Shown in pieces: positions 17,389 to 27,199 of a stretch of DNA of 46,296 nucleotides. The position numbers were made by a program, and so were the translations under genes. Within the stretch, counting starts at the first letter, position 1. Every line of letters starts with the position of its first letter. This stretch comes from Streptomyces sp. NRRL S-87. Its GTDB lineage: Bacteria; Actinomycetota; Actinomycetes; Streptomycetales; Streptomycetaceae. The notes under the pieces are model-generated. The model was not told the DNA's origin and did no database searches. It saw nothing but the letters and a program-made list of their open reading frames with translations. The DNA lies in contig NZ_JOGB01000051.1 of the NCBI RefSeq assembly GCF_000719335.1, positions 1 to 46,296 on the forward strand, given 5' to 3'.

Positions 17389-18822
17389 ATGACCTCAGCG
17401 CAGGTCGAAAAGCAGCACGACGGCAATGAGGCCGAGGACTCGGCATCCGGCGAGGGGTACCACCGCGCACTCGGCGCCCGCCAGATCCAGATGATCGCGA
17501 TCGGCGGCGCCATCGGCACCGGCCTCTTCCTGGGCGCGGGCAAGGCCATCGCCAAGGCCGGGCCCAGCCTGATCCTGGCCTACGCCATCGCGGGCCTGGT
17601 CATCTTCTTCATCATGCGGGCCCTGGGCGAACTGCTCATGTACCGCCCGGTGTCGGGCTCCTTCTCGGAGTACGCCCGCGAGTTCGTGGGCCCCTTCGCG
17701 GGCTTCGTCACCGGCTGGACGTACTGGCTCTTCTGGGTCGTCACCGGCATCACCGAAGTCACCGCGGCCGCCCAGTACATGTCCTTCTGGACCCACGACA
17801 GCTTCCCGCAGTGGGCGTACGCGCTGATCTTCACGGTCATCCTCTACGCGGCGAACCTCATCTCCGTGAAGCTCTTCGGCGAGCTCGAGTTCTGGTTCTC
17901 GATGGTCAAGGTCACCGCCATCGTCGGCATGATCCTGATCTGCGCGGGCATCCTGACCGTCGGCTTCTCCGACGCCGCCGCCACCGCCTCCGTCTCCAAC
18001 CTCTGGAGCGACCGCGGGTTCTTCCCGCACGGCATCGGCAACACCCTGATGACCCTGCAGATCGTCATGTTCGCCTTCCTCGCGGTCGAGCTGGTCGGCG
18101 TCACCGCCGGCGAGTCCAAGGACCCCGAGAAGACCCTGCCCAAGGCCATCAACACCGTGCCGTGGCGCATCGCCGTCTTCTACGTCGGCGCGCTGATCAT
18201 GATCCTGTCGGTCATCCCGTGGTCGAACTTCCAGCCCGGCGTGAGCCCCTTCGTCCTCGCCTTCGAGAAGATGGGCCTGGGCGTCGGCGCCGCCATCGTC
18301 AACTTCGTCGTGCTGACCGCCGCCCTGTCCTCCTGCAACTCGGGCATGTACTCCACCGGCCGCATGCTGCGCGACCTCGCGCAGAACGGCCAGGGTCCCA
18401 AGGTCTTCACCAAGCTGACCAAGAGCGGCACCCCGCTCGTCGGCACCACGTTCTCCGCCGCCCTCATGCTCGTCGGCGTCTGGATCAACTACGTCGCCCC
18501 CGGCAAGGCCTTCGACTACGTCGTCTCCTTCGCCACCATCTCCGGCATGTGGGCCTGGATCATGATCCTGGTCTGCCAGATCCGCTACCGCGCCAAGTCC
18601 GACCGCGGCGAGCTCGCCACGTCCCCGTTCCGCGCCCCGGGCGCCCCGTGGACCAGCTGGTTCGCCCTGCTCTTCATCGGCATGGTCATCGTGATGATGG
18701 GCGTCGACAAGGACGCGCGCGTCTCGCTCTACTGCGCGCCGCTGTGGGGCCTGGTCCTCTACGTCGCGTACCTGGTCCTCAAGAGCCGCAACCCGCAGGG
18801 CGCGGCCTTCGCCAAGCGCTGA
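17389..18822 (+). CDS. Amino acid permease (APC superfamily, AAT family)
   Basis: 477 residues from ATG at 17389, with GAGAAAGG about 10 nt upstream. It is a 12-helix cytoplasmic-membrane symporter. The first helix has IQMIAIGGAIGTGLFLGAG, the unwound substrate-binding motif of APC permeases. MRALGELLMYRPVSGSFSEY, FLAVELVGVTAGESKDPEKT (helix 6 region) and LSSCNSGMYSTGRMLRDLA are diagnostic of the AAT group (GabP, LysP, AnsP and relatives). The N-terminus is acidic and cytoplasmic. Substrate cannot be assigned. Monocistronic, with a strong hairpin after it. Confidence 0.93.
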   Translation: MTSAQVEKQHDGNEAEDSASGEGYHRALGARQIQMIAIGGAIGTGLFLGAGKAIAKAGPSLILAYAIAGLVIFFIMRALGELLMYRPVSGSFSEYAREFVGPFAGFVTGWTYWLFWVVTGITEVTAAAQYMSFWTHDSFPQWAYALIFTVILYAANLISVKLFGELEFWFSMVKVTAIVGMILICAGILTVGFSDAAATASVSNLWSDRGFFPHGIGNTLMTLQIVMFAFLAVELVGVTAGESKDPEKTLPKAINTVPWRIAVFYVGALIMILSVIPWSNFQPGVSPFVLAFEKMGLGVGAAIVNFVVLTAALSSCNSGMYSTGRMLRDLAQNGQGPKVFTKLTKSGTPLVGTTFSAALMLVGVWINYVAPGKAFDYVVSFATISGMWAWIMILVCQIRYRAKSDRGELATSPFRAPGAPWTSWFALLFIGMVIVMMGVDKDARVSLYCAPLWGLVLYVAYLVLKSRNPQGAAFAKR

Positions 18823-18889
18823 GACCGCCCCGGGACCGGTTCCGCCCCGCGGCCGGTCCCGGGCCCCACGGGCACTCTGTCCAGCATTC

Positions 18890-18926
18890 GGGCCGTTCCG
18901 TACCATCCGTCGGTACGGGGCGGCCC
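18890..18926 (+). terminator. Two-step hairpin terminator after the permease
   Basis: GGGCCG-TT-CCGTACC pairs with GGTACGG-GG-CGGCCC around ATCCGTC, 13 bp interrupted by an internal loop. GTCTGTCTATTCT follows and merges into the -10-like box of mec. Confidence 0.8.
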
Positions 18927-18946
18927 GTCTGTCTATTCTGGGCCCC

Positions 18947-19369
18947 ATGCTGACCCTCACCCAGGAGCTGTACGACAAGATCGTCGCGCACGCCCGCCAG
19001 GACCACCCCGACGAGGCCTGCGGCGTGGTCGCCGGACCCGTCGGCACCGACCGCCCCGAGCGCTTCATCCCCATGCTCAACGCGGCCCGCTCGCCCACGT
19101 TCTACGAGTTCGACTCCGGCGACCTGCTCAAGCTGTACCGCGAGATGGACGACCGGGACGAGGAGCCCGTGATCGTCTACCACTCGCACACCGCCACCGA
19201 GGCCTACCCCTCGCGCACCGACGTGACGTACGCGAACGAGCCCGCCGCCCACTACGTCCTGGTCTCCACGGCCGACACCGACGGCGCCGGCGAGTTCCAG
19301 TTCCGCTCGTACCGCATCGTCGACGGGGCGATCACCGAGGAGGAAGTACGGGTCGTGGCGGCCTACTGA
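18947..19369 (+). CDS. mec: JAMM/Mov34 metalloprotease, CysO-cysteine peptidase (Mec+)
   Basis: 140 residues from ATG at 18947. TATTCT (18934-18939) lies 7 nt upstream, suggesting a leaderless mRNA. The JAMM zinc signature is complete: E23, H79-S-H81, S89 and D92 (VYHSHTATEAYPSRTD). The M. tuberculosis orthologue removes cysteine from the thiocarboxylate carrier CysO after CysM has joined them. cysO and cysM follow directly, which fixes this role rather than a deubiquitinase-like one. It may also trim the two extra residues of CysO; that part is inference. Confidence 0.9.
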   Translation: MLTLTQELYDKIVAHARQDHPDEACGVVAGPVGTDRPERFIPMLNAARSPTFYEFDSGDLLKLYREMDDRDEEPVIVYHSHTATEAYPSRTDVTYANEPAAHYVLVSTADTDGAGEFQFRSYRIVDGAITEEEVRVVAAY

Positions 19370-19446
19370 CCGCATGGTGAGCCATCGGCGTCCACGATGC
19401 GGGATCACACTCCATACGGGTGAGGGGGAATCGTTAACATGACCGC

Positions 19447-19554
19447 ATGGTTTCCCACGACGTGAGCATCGAGACGCCCAGCAGGCCCCTGCTCGTGGCG
19501 CGGCTGCACGTCGACCTGTGCCGCCTCGCCAGCGCGATCTGTACGACAGCCTGA
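19447..19554 (+). CDS. Cysteine-containing leader peptide of the cysO-cysM operon
   Basis: A 35-residue frame from ATG at 19447, with GAGGGGG about 10 nt upstream. The C-terminal half reads ARLHVDLCRLASAIC, then TTA and a stop. HVDLxRxxSAxC is the pattern of the short actinobacterial leader peptides found before sulfur-assimilation genes, where ribosome stalling at Cys codons reports cysteine supply. Two Cys codons (C25 TGC, C32 TGT) sit close to the stop. It lies about 200 bp before cysO. Alternative hairpins begin immediately after the stop. Confidence 0.8.
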   Translation: MVSHDVSIETPSRPLLVARLHVDLCRLASAICTTA

Positions 19555-19557
19555 CCC

Positions 19558-19703
19558 GTTCGGCCGAACCCCCGCGGTTCGCCGCAACGCCCACCGCACG
19601 AGCGCGAACGTACGCACGCACGAGCCGCCCGTACCGAGCCGCACGTACCAAGCCTGAACGTCCCGGGGCGAAGCCGCACCAGCCCTCCCCGCGCGGGGAG
19701 GGC
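19558..19703 (+). promoter_or_regulatory. Candidate attenuator between the leader peptide and cysO
   Basis: Two mutually exclusive hairpins start 3 nt after the leader stop: the palindrome GTTCGGCCGAAC (19558-19569) and CGAACC-CCCGC-GGTTCG (19565-19581), which share CGAAC. Further down, GCCCTCCCC-GCGC-GGGGAGGGC (19682-19703) is a perfect GC-rich stem without a T-run. Imperfect GAGCCGCACGTACC-type repeats lie between. The arrangement suits ribosome-controlled attenuation; the mechanism is inferred. Confidence 0.5.
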
Positions 19704-19757
19704 ACGGCCGCGCGCGCCCACCCACGCCCCTACGCAACCGACGCAACGGAGCCCGCC

Positions 19758-21000
<1,243 letters not shown>

Positions 21001-21099
21001 CGCCGGTACGCGCCTGACCACCCCCCGTACTCGCCCGGGGCCCGTCCCGGCCCCGGGTCGCGTCCGGCCCCGGTCCCGTGCGGGCGCCCGTACGGCCGC

Positions 21100-21133
21100 G
21101 GCGCCCCGACGGTCCCGGCGCCCCGACGGTCCC
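21100..21133. repeat. 17-bp perfect tandem repeat GGCGCCCCGACGGTCCC (two copies)
   Basis: Copies at 21100-21116 and 21117-21133 are flanked on both sides by GGCGCCCGTACGGCC-like sequence (from 21083 and 21134). It lies just past cysM and before the convergent PemK-like gene. It may act in termination; no other role is evident. Confidence 0.7.
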
Positions 21134-21154
21134 GGCGCCCGTACGGCCCCGACG

Positions 21155-21601
21155 TCAGCCGGCGAGGTGGCGGACCTGGTCCCACAGGGCCGGGTCCACC
21201 ACCCCCACCCGGCGCCGGAAGTCCCACGCCGACAGCTCGCGCAGCTCGTCCGTCTCCAGGAAGCTGGGCCTGCCGTGCACGTCCCCCACCACCCCCGGCG
21301 GCAGCGGGATCACCCCCGGCCGCTCGTCGTGGTACTTGCTGGTGATCTTCGCGACCCGCACCGAACGGCCGTGCACCCCCAGCACCAGGCAGGGCCGGTC
21401 CTTGCTCCCCGGAGCGTCCTCGAACGGCACCTCGGCCCACCAGATCTCCGCCGGCCTCGGCCGCGGCCGCGCACCCGCAGCGCGCCCCGGCGGCCGACCC
21501 TCCCCCGGCCGTGACCGCACCGCCGGCCGGCGGCCCACCGCCAGCACCAGCACGGCCAGCACCACCACCGCCGCCACGGCGGGCCACCAGGACGTGTCCA
21601 T
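21155..21601 (-). CDS. Membrane-anchored PemK/MazF-family protein
   Basis: 148 residues from ATG at 21601 (MDTSWWPAVAAVVVLAVLVL); an upstream ATG at 21643 is possible. One N-terminal membrane helix (about 7-22) and an Arg/Pro-rich linker lead to a PemK/MazF-like SH3 barrel (about 58-148). Its features are EIWWAEVPFEDAPGSKDRPC, LVLGVHGRSVRVAKITSKY and IPLPPGVVGDVHGRPSFLET. The KDRPCLVLG strand is the family hallmark. MazF toxins are mRNA interferases, but they are soluble and paired with an antitoxin. No antitoxin gene is adjacent, so a non-toxic role is likely. Confidence 0.75.
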   Translation of the reverse strand: MDTSWWPAVAAVVVLAVLVLAVGRRPAVRSRPGEGRPPGRAAGARPRPRPAEIWWAEVPFEDAPGSKDRPCLVLGVHGRSVRVAKITSKYHDERPGVIPLPPGVVGDVHGRPSFLETDELRELSAWDFRRRVGVVDPALWDQVRHLAG

Positions 21602-21821
21602 GATCCGACGGTAACGGACGCGCGGACGCCGCACGAGGCGCATGGGGACCGCCAGTACGGGGCATCGCTCTGCCGGGTGACAGCGCAGGTGAGTTCGCCC
21701 ACACAGGCCTGCCGCGGAGGAGCGACCGGACCCCTCGCGCCTTACCTTTGACGCACGCACGGCCCCCGTCGCCCCCCGCGCCGTCTCACGTCCACGGACC
21801 GTCCACGGAGGTTCCTGCTCC

Positions 21822-22574
21822 ATGAAGCTCACCGTCGTCGGATGCTCGGGTTCGTTCCCGTCCGCGGAATCGCCCTGCTCGAGCTACCTCGTCGAGGCCG
21901 ACGGCTTCCGGCTGCTCCTCGACATGGGCAACGGAGCCCTGGGCGAGCTGCAGCGCCACATCGGTCTCTACGACCTCGACGCGATCTTCCTGAGCCACCT
22001 GCACGCGGACCACTGCATCGACATGTGCGCGTACTTCGTCGCCCGCTACTACCGCCACGAGGGCGGCCGCTGCGACGCCATCCCGGTCTACGGCCCCGAG
22101 GGCACCGAGCAGCGGCTGACGGCGGCGTACGAGGACGTGCCGGACGAGCGCTCCATGAGCGAGGTCTTCGACTTCCGCACCCTCAAGCCCGGCTCCTTCG
22201 ACATCGGCCCCTTCCAGGTCCGCACCGACAAGGTGAGCCATCCGGTGGACGCGTTCGCCATCCGCGTGGAGCACGGCGGCGCGTCGCTCACCTACTCCGG
22301 CGACACCGGTACGTGCGAGGCCCTGAACGCACTCGCCGCGGACGCCGACCTCTTCCTGTGCGAGGCCTCCTTCACGCACGGCAAGGAGGACATCCCCGGT
22401 CTCCACCTCAACGGCCGCGAGGCCGGCGAGTGCGCCCGCGACGCCGGCGCCCGCCGCCTGGTCCTCACCCACGTCCCGCCGTGGACCGACGCCCAGCGCA
22501 ACCTGGCCGACGCCCGGGCCGTCTACGACGGCCCGGTGGAGCTGGCCCGTACCGGCGCGGTCTACGAGATCTGA
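21822..22574 (+). CDS. MBL-fold hydrolase, orthologue of M. tuberculosis Rv1339 (possible cyclic nucleotide phosphodiesterase)
   Basis: 250 residues from ATG at 21822. The start MKLTVVGCSGSFPSAESPCS matches the RITVLGCSGSV opening of Rv1339 as I recall it. The metal site is HLHADHCID (about 59-67). YSGDTGTCEAL and FLCEASFTH carry the later ligands, and LTHVPPWTD is near the C-terminus. Rv1339 has been reported as an atypical class II cAMP phosphodiesterase, so a cyclic-nucleotide role is the best guess. The gene occupies the same relative place (between cysM and rph) as in mycobacteria. Convergent with nagE2. Confidence 0.85.
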   Translation: MKLTVVGCSGSFPSAESPCSSYLVEADGFRLLLDMGNGALGELQRHIGLYDLDAIFLSHLHADHCIDMCAYFVARYYRHEGGRCDAIPVYGPEGTEQRLTAAYEDVPDERSMSEVFDFRTLKPGSFDIGPFQVRTDKVSHPVDAFAIRVEHGGASLTYSGDTGTCEALNALAADADLFLCEASFTHGKEDIPGLHLNGREAGECARDAGARRLVLTHVPPWTDAQRNLADARAVYDGPVELARTGAVYEI

Positions 22575-22598
22575 CACCGGCCGCGACGACGACGCGCA

Positions 22599-22632
22599 GA
22601 AGCCCCGGTCTCCGGGAGGAGACCGGGGCTTC
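22599..22632. terminator. Bidirectional terminator between the MBL gene and nagE2
   Basis: GAAGCCCCGGTCTCC and GGAGACCGGGGCTTC form a perfect 15-bp stem with a GGGA loop. It lies between two convergent genes, 24 bp after one stop and 48 bp from the other. Confidence 0.9.
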
Positions 22633-22680
22633 GGCGTGCGTGCGCGGGTGCGTGTCGCGGGTGCCGGTGGCGGTGGGGCC

Positions 22681-23952
22681 TTACTTGGCCTCGGCCTTCT
22701 CCATCTCGGCGAGCTCCTCGTCGGACTCGCGGCCCGGGGTGGGGAGGTTGAACTTGGTGATCGCGAAGCGGAAGACCACGTAGTAGATCGCGCCGAACAC
22801 CAGGCCGACCGGGATGAGCATCCACGGGTTGGTGGACTTGCTCCAGCTCAGGCCGAGGTCGATGAGGCCGGCGGAGAAGGTGAAGCCGCCGTGGACGCCG
22901 AGGGCCCAGGTGACGGCCATCGACAGGGCGGTCAGCACCGCGTGGATGGCGTACAGCAGCGGCGCGATGAACATGAACGAGAACTCGATCGGCTCGGTCA
23001 CACCGGTGACGAACGAGGTCAGAGCGAGGGAGACCATCATGCCCGTCACAACCTTGCGGCGCTCGGGGCGGGCGGAGTGCGCGATGGCGAGGGCGGCGGC
23101 CGGCAGGCCGAACATCATGATCGGGTAGAAGCCGGTCATGAACAGGCCGGCGCTGGAGTCACCGGCGAAGAAGCGGTTCAGGTCGCCGTGCACGACCTCG
23201 CCGGCGGCGTTGGTGAAGTCGCCGAGCTGGAACCACGCGACGGTGTTGACGAACTGGTGCATGCCGATCGGGATCAGACCGCGGTTGATCAGGCCGAAGA
23301 GGCCGCCGCCGGCGGCGCCCAGACCGGTCATCCACTCGCCGAAGTTGGAGATGACCTCACCGATCGGCTCCCAGACCAGGCCGAAGAACACACCGACGAC
23401 CACACCGACGAACGCCATGATCATCGGGACGAGGCGGCGGCCGTTGAAGAAGCCGAGCCAGTCCACGAGCTTGGTGCGGTGGTAGCGCTGCCACAGGACC
23501 GCGGCGAGCAGACCCATGATGATGCCGCCGAGGACGCCGGGGTTGTTGTACGTCGCGGCGACGTCGACGCCCTTGTTCGCGGTGGTGTTGACGACGGCCT
23601 CGGTCACCGGGAACGCGGTGAGCACGTTCTTGTAGACGAGGAAGCCGACCAGGGCGGCGAGGGCGGTCGAGCCGTCCGCCTTCTTGGCGAAGCCGATGGC
23701 CACGCCGATGCAGAAGAGCAGCGGCAGGTTGGAGAAGACCGCGTCACCGGCGGTCGCGAAGACGGCGGCGACCTTGTCCCAGCCAAGACCGTCCTTGCCG
23801 AAGACGTCGGGCTGGCCGAGGCGCAGCAGGATGCCGGCGGCCGGAAGGACCGCGATGGGCAGCTGAAGGCTGCGACCGACCTTCTGCAGGCCCTGGAACA
23901 GGCCGGAGCCCCGCTTCTTGGCGGGCGCCGTGGTGGCGGTAGCCGTCGTCAT
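22681..23952 (-). CDS. nagE2: PTS N-acetylglucosamine permease EIIC component
   Basis: 423 residues from ATG at 23952, with an ideal GGAGGAATTC site. It is a stand-alone EIIC of the glucose/GlcNAc family: LQKVGRSLQLPIAVLPAAGI, NNPGVLGGIIMGLLAAVLWQ, LINRGLIPIGMHQFVNTVAW, TGVTEPIEFSFMFIAP (substrate-binding region) and ALGVHGGFTFSAGLIDLGLS. It imports and phosphorylates GlcNAc with NagF (EIIB) and a Crr-type EIIA encoded elsewhere. Gene order matches nagE2-nagE1-nagF of S. coelicolor, where NagE2 is, from memory, the functional permease. Three DasR-type sites precede it. Confidence 0.92.
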   Translation of the reverse strand: MTTATATTAPAKKRGSGLFQGLQKVGRSLQLPIAVLPAAGILLRLGQPDVFGKDGLGWDKVAAVFATAGDAVFSNLPLLFCIGVAIGFAKKADGSTALAALVGFLVYKNVLTAFPVTEAVVNTTANKGVDVAATYNNPGVLGGIIMGLLAAVLWQRYHRTKLVDWLGFFNGRRLVPMIMAFVGVVVGVFFGLVWEPIGEVISNFGEWMTGLGAAGGGLFGLINRGLIPIGMHQFVNTVAWFQLGDFTNAAGEVVHGDLNRFFAGDSSAGLFMTGFYPIMMFGLPAAALAIAHSARPERRKVVTGMMVSLALTSFVTGVTEPIEFSFMFIAPLLYAIHAVLTALSMAVTWALGVHGGFTFSAGLIDLGLSWSKSTNPWMLIPVGLVFGAIYYVVFRFAITKFNLPTPGRESDEELAEMEKAEAK

Positions 23953-24051
23953 GAATTCCTCCGGAAGGCACAAGGCGCCGCCGGGAATGGAGAAAACGGG
24001 GGATGACGGCGGCGTCTCGGATTGGGGGTACGCAGGCCAGCCCGGGCCCCG

Positions 24052-24082
24052 CGTGGTCTACACCATTGTGGTGTAGACCAGT
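24052..24082. promoter_or_regulatory. Back-to-back pair of DasR-responsive elements (dre) upstream of nagE2
   Basis: The sites are CGTGGTCTACACCATT (24052-24067) and, on the opposite strand, ACTGGTCTACACCACA (24067-24082). They compare well with the dre consensus ACTGGTCTACACCACT and touch at one base. DasR is the GntR-type repressor released by glucosamine-6-phosphate. The pair is 100-130 bp before the nagE2 start. Confidence 0.92.
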
Positions 24083-24103
24083 TGTAGCACGGTGAGTGTT
24101 AGA

Positions 24104-24119
24104 TAAGGAACCTTCCTTA
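24104..24119. promoter_or_regulatory. Inverted repeat TAAGGAA-CC-TTCCTTA upstream of nagE2
   Basis: Perfect 7-bp arms with a 2-bp centre, lying between the paired dre sites and the third dre. The sequence is unlike dre, so it may bind a second regulator, for example a ROK-family sugar regulator. That identity is speculative. Confidence 0.55.
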
Positions 24120-24122
24120 AAC

Positions 24123-24138
24123 TGTGGTCTACACCACA
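24123..24138. promoter_or_regulatory. Third dre (DasR site) upstream of nagE2
   Basis: TGTGGTCTACACCACA contains the full TGGTCTACACCA core. It lies between the nagE1 terminator and the nagE2 promoter, about 41 bp from the nearest dre of the pair. Confidence 0.9.
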
Positions 24139-24168
24139 CGACGAGAGGTCCTGGTGAGGGCATGCGGA

Positions 24169-24197
24169 AGGCCCCCGGATCACGGATCCGAGGGCCT
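24169..24197 (-). terminator. Terminator after nagE1
   Basis: AGGCCCCCGGATC pairs with GATCCGAGGGCCT with one mismatch and an ACG loop. It is about 80 bp past the nagE1 stop, so nagE2 probably relies on its own promoter. Confidence 0.75.
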
Positions 24198-24276
24198 GGG
24201 AGGGCCGGGACTAAGGGCTCGGAGGCGGCCGCGGCACCGGCCGGCGGCCGCCGAGGAAGCGCCGTACGGCCCGCCC

Positions 24277-25578
24277 CTACGCCTTCGTGACGTCCTGCTG
24301 CATCGCCTCGATCTCCTCGTCGGACTCCCGGCCCGGCGTGGGGATGTCGAACTTCGTGATCACGAAGCGGAACACGACGTAGTACACGGCCGCGAAGCAC
24401 AAGCCGATCGGGATGATCAACCACGGCTTCGTCGCGATGCCCCAGTTGATCGCGTAGTCGATCAGACCCGCCGAGAAGCTGAACCCGTCATGCACCCCGA
24501 GCGCCCACGTCACCGTCATCGACACACCCGTGAGCAGCGCGTGCACCACGTACAGCGCCGGCGCCACGAACAGGAACGAGTACTCGATCGGCTCCGTGAT
24601 GCCCGTGACGAACGACGTCAGCGCCACGGACAGCATCAGCCCGCCCACCTCCTTGCGGCGCTGCGGCTTCGCACAGTGGGTGATCGCCAGCGCCGCCGCC
24701 GGGAGCGCGAACATCATGATCGGGAAGAAGCCCGTCATGAACAGGCCCGCGTCCGGGTCGCCGTTCAGGAACATCGCGATGTCGCCGGTGACCGTCTTGC
24801 CCTCCGGCGTCGTGTAGCTCCCCAGCTGGAACCAGACGGGGACGTTCAGGAACTGGTGCAGACCGATCACGAGCAGCGCCCGGTTGGCCACGCCGAAGAT
24901 GCCCGCGCCCCACGCACCCAGGTCGGACAACCAGTCCGAGAAGCTGTTCAGGCCGTCACCGATCGGCGGCCACACCCCCAGGCAGATCACGGCGAACCCG
25001 ATCGCCACGAACGACATGATGATCGGGACCAGCCGCCGGCCGTTGAAGAACCCCAGCCAGTCCACCAGCTTCACCCGGTGGAACCGCTGCCAGAACCAGG
25101 AGGCCAGCAGGCCCATGATGATGCCGCCGAAGACGCCCGGGTTCTGGAACGTGTACTGCGCGAACGAGCCGTCCGCCCCCAGGCAGCCACCCCCGATGTC
25201 CTTGGTCCCGGTCGGACAGGCCTCCGGGAACGCCCGCAGCACCTCCCGGTAGACCAGGAACCCGACCGTCGCCGCCAGCGCCGTCGAACCGTCGGCCTTC
25301 TTCGCCATCCCGATCGCGACGCCGATGCAGAACAGGAGCGGCAGGCCGAGGTCGGCGTTCAGCAGCGCGCCGCCCGCGGCCGCCATCACCTTCGCGACGT
25401 CGGTCCAGCCCAGGCCCTTCGCGCCGAGCATGTCCTCGTAGCCCAGCCGGCTCAGGATGCCCGCCGCCGGCAGCACCGCGATCGGCAGCTGGAGGCTCCG
25501 CCCCATCTTCTGCAGGGCCTGGAACGCGCCGCCCCACCGGTTCCGCCGCGGTTCCGCCGCCACGCCGCTCGCGCTCAT
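24277..25578 (-). CDS. nagE1: PTS EIIC component, NagE2 paralogue (NagE1)
   Basis: 433 residues from ATG at 25578, with GGAGGGAGGAC upstream. It is closely similar to NagE2 along its length: LQKMGRSLQLPIAVLPAAGI, QNPGVFGGIIMGLLASWFWQ, GLHQFLNVPVWFQLG, TGITEPIEYSFLFVAP and RESDEEIEAM at the end. The main difference is an insert with two Cys (ACPTGTKDIGGGCLGADGS) in an extracytoplasmic loop, which could form a disulfide. By analogy it is a GlcNAc-type EIIC; its exact substrate and need are uncertain since NagE2 is the main permease in S. coelicolor. Transcribed away from nagF. Confidence 0.9.
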   Translation of the reverse strand: MSASGVAAEPRRNRWGGAFQALQKMGRSLQLPIAVLPAAGILSRLGYEDMLGAKGLGWTDVAKVMAAAGGALLNADLGLPLLFCIGVAIGMAKKADGSTALAATVGFLVYREVLRAFPEACPTGTKDIGGGCLGADGSFAQYTFQNPGVFGGIIMGLLASWFWQRFHRVKLVDWLGFFNGRRLVPIIMSFVAIGFAVICLGVWPPIGDGLNSFSDWLSDLGAWGAGIFGVANRALLVIGLHQFLNVPVWFQLGSYTTPEGKTVTGDIAMFLNGDPDAGLFMTGFFPIMMFALPAAALAITHCAKPQRRKEVGGLMLSVALTSFVTGITEPIEYSFLFVAPALYVVHALLTGVSMTVTWALGVHDGFSFSAGLIDYAINWGIATKPWLIIPIGLCFAAVYYVVFRFVITKFDIPTPGRESDEEIEAMQQDVTKA

Positions 25579-25879
25579 CAGCGTCCTCCCTCCGGCCCAG
25601 GTTTGGCGGTTGCCGCACACTGGTGTAGACCAGTTGGTGATACGGTCCGCGCGGCAGCCCCTCGGGGCGGTCCGCGGCTGATCGTCATCTTTCGGCAGAC
25701 CTCGCACCACCGCGCGCGTAGATAGGCCAACCGTGCGTTACCGTGACACAGCGGACACGTACGGGTACCGACGCCGAAGACACCACCGACGGCCGGACCC
25801 ACACCCGTGGACCGACGACGACACGCGACGGGCACGCACCGCCGCCGGGACCCGTTCCTGACAGACACAGGGAGAAGAC
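25579..25879. other. nagE1/nagF divergent promoter region
   Basis: 301 bp with no gene. Near the nagE1 start it holds one near-perfect dre (listed separately). The remaining ~245 bp towards nagF contains no further dre; low-complexity GAC/CAC-rich DNA occupies 25790-25860, just before the nagF Shine-Dalgarno site (GGGAGAAGAC). Confidence 0.6.
25619..25634. promoter_or_regulatory. dre (DasR site) between nagE1 and nagF
   Basis: On the minus strand the site is ACTGGTCTACACCAGT, a 15/16 match to the dre consensus and a near palindrome. It is 41 bp before the nagE1 start and about 245 bp before nagF, so it can plainly repress nagE1; control of nagF depends on where its promoter lies. Confidence 0.93.
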
Positions 25880-26113
25880 ATGGCCACCAAGGCTGAGAAG
25901 ATCGTCGCCGGGCTCGGCGGTATCGACAACATCGAAGAGGTCGAGGGCTGCATCACCCGCCTCCGCACCGAGGTCGCCGACCCCGCCCTCGTCGACGACG
26001 CCGCCCTCAAGGCCGCCGGCGCCCACGGCGTCGTCAAGATGGGCACCGCCGTCCAGGTCGTCATCGGCACCGACGCCGACCCGATCGCCGCCGAGATCGA
26101 GGACATGATGTGA
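25880..26113 (+). CDS. nagF: PTS N-acetylglucosamine EIIB component
   Basis: 77 residues from ATG at 25880, with GGGAGAAGAC upstream. It is a soluble EIIB domain of the glucose/GlcNAc family. C24 in EEVEGCITRLRTEV is the phosphocysteine that passes phosphate from EIIA(Crr) to the sugar held by NagE. AHGVVKMGTAVQVVIGTDAD completes the fold. Because NagE1 and NagE2 lack EIIB and EIIA domains, this gene is essential to the system as encoded. A strong hairpin lies about 150 bp downstream. Confidence 0.94.
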   Translation: MATKAEKIVAGLGGIDNIEEVEGCITRLRTEVADPALVDDAALKAAGAHGVVKMGTAVQVVIGTDADPIAAEIEDMM

Positions 26114-26473
26114 CCTGAGCCCACCGGCTCGGCACCCGTCCCACACCTCGCCGCCCCGCGCGCGAGACCCAGGACCGAGGGCCGAGGCAGTGGGACCGCG
26201 GCGGACCCGCCCCCCGACCCGGGCACTCCACCACACCCCGCCTCCCCTCACCCCGTACGAAGGCCCCGCCCGGCACACCGCCCGGCCGGGGCCTTCGCCG
26301 CGAACGGCCCTGCACCACGCCCCCGGCCCCGCGCACCACCACGCCCGCCCGCACGACGCCGCCCCGCGCACCACGCCCACGCGCCCCCCCCGCGCCACGC
26401 TCACGCGCACCACGCACCGACCGCCCCGCACCACCCGGACAGGCCGCGGGCCGCCAACGGCTAGGCTCGACCC
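26114..26473. other. 360-bp gap between nagF and rph with a low-complexity CAC/CGC tract
   Basis: Apart from the terminator at 26258-26297, bases 26320-26440 are a low-complexity run of GCACCAC, CGCCCGCAC and CACGC units with no coding pattern. TAGGCT at 26462-26467, six nt before the rph ATG, looks like a -10 box for a leaderless rph transcript. Confidence 0.5.
26258..26297 (+). terminator. Terminator after nagF
   Basis: CGAAGGCCCCG pairs exactly with CGGGGCCTTCG. Inner CCCGG/CCGG bases extend the stem. Confidence 0.85.
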
Positions 26474-27199
<726 letters not shown>

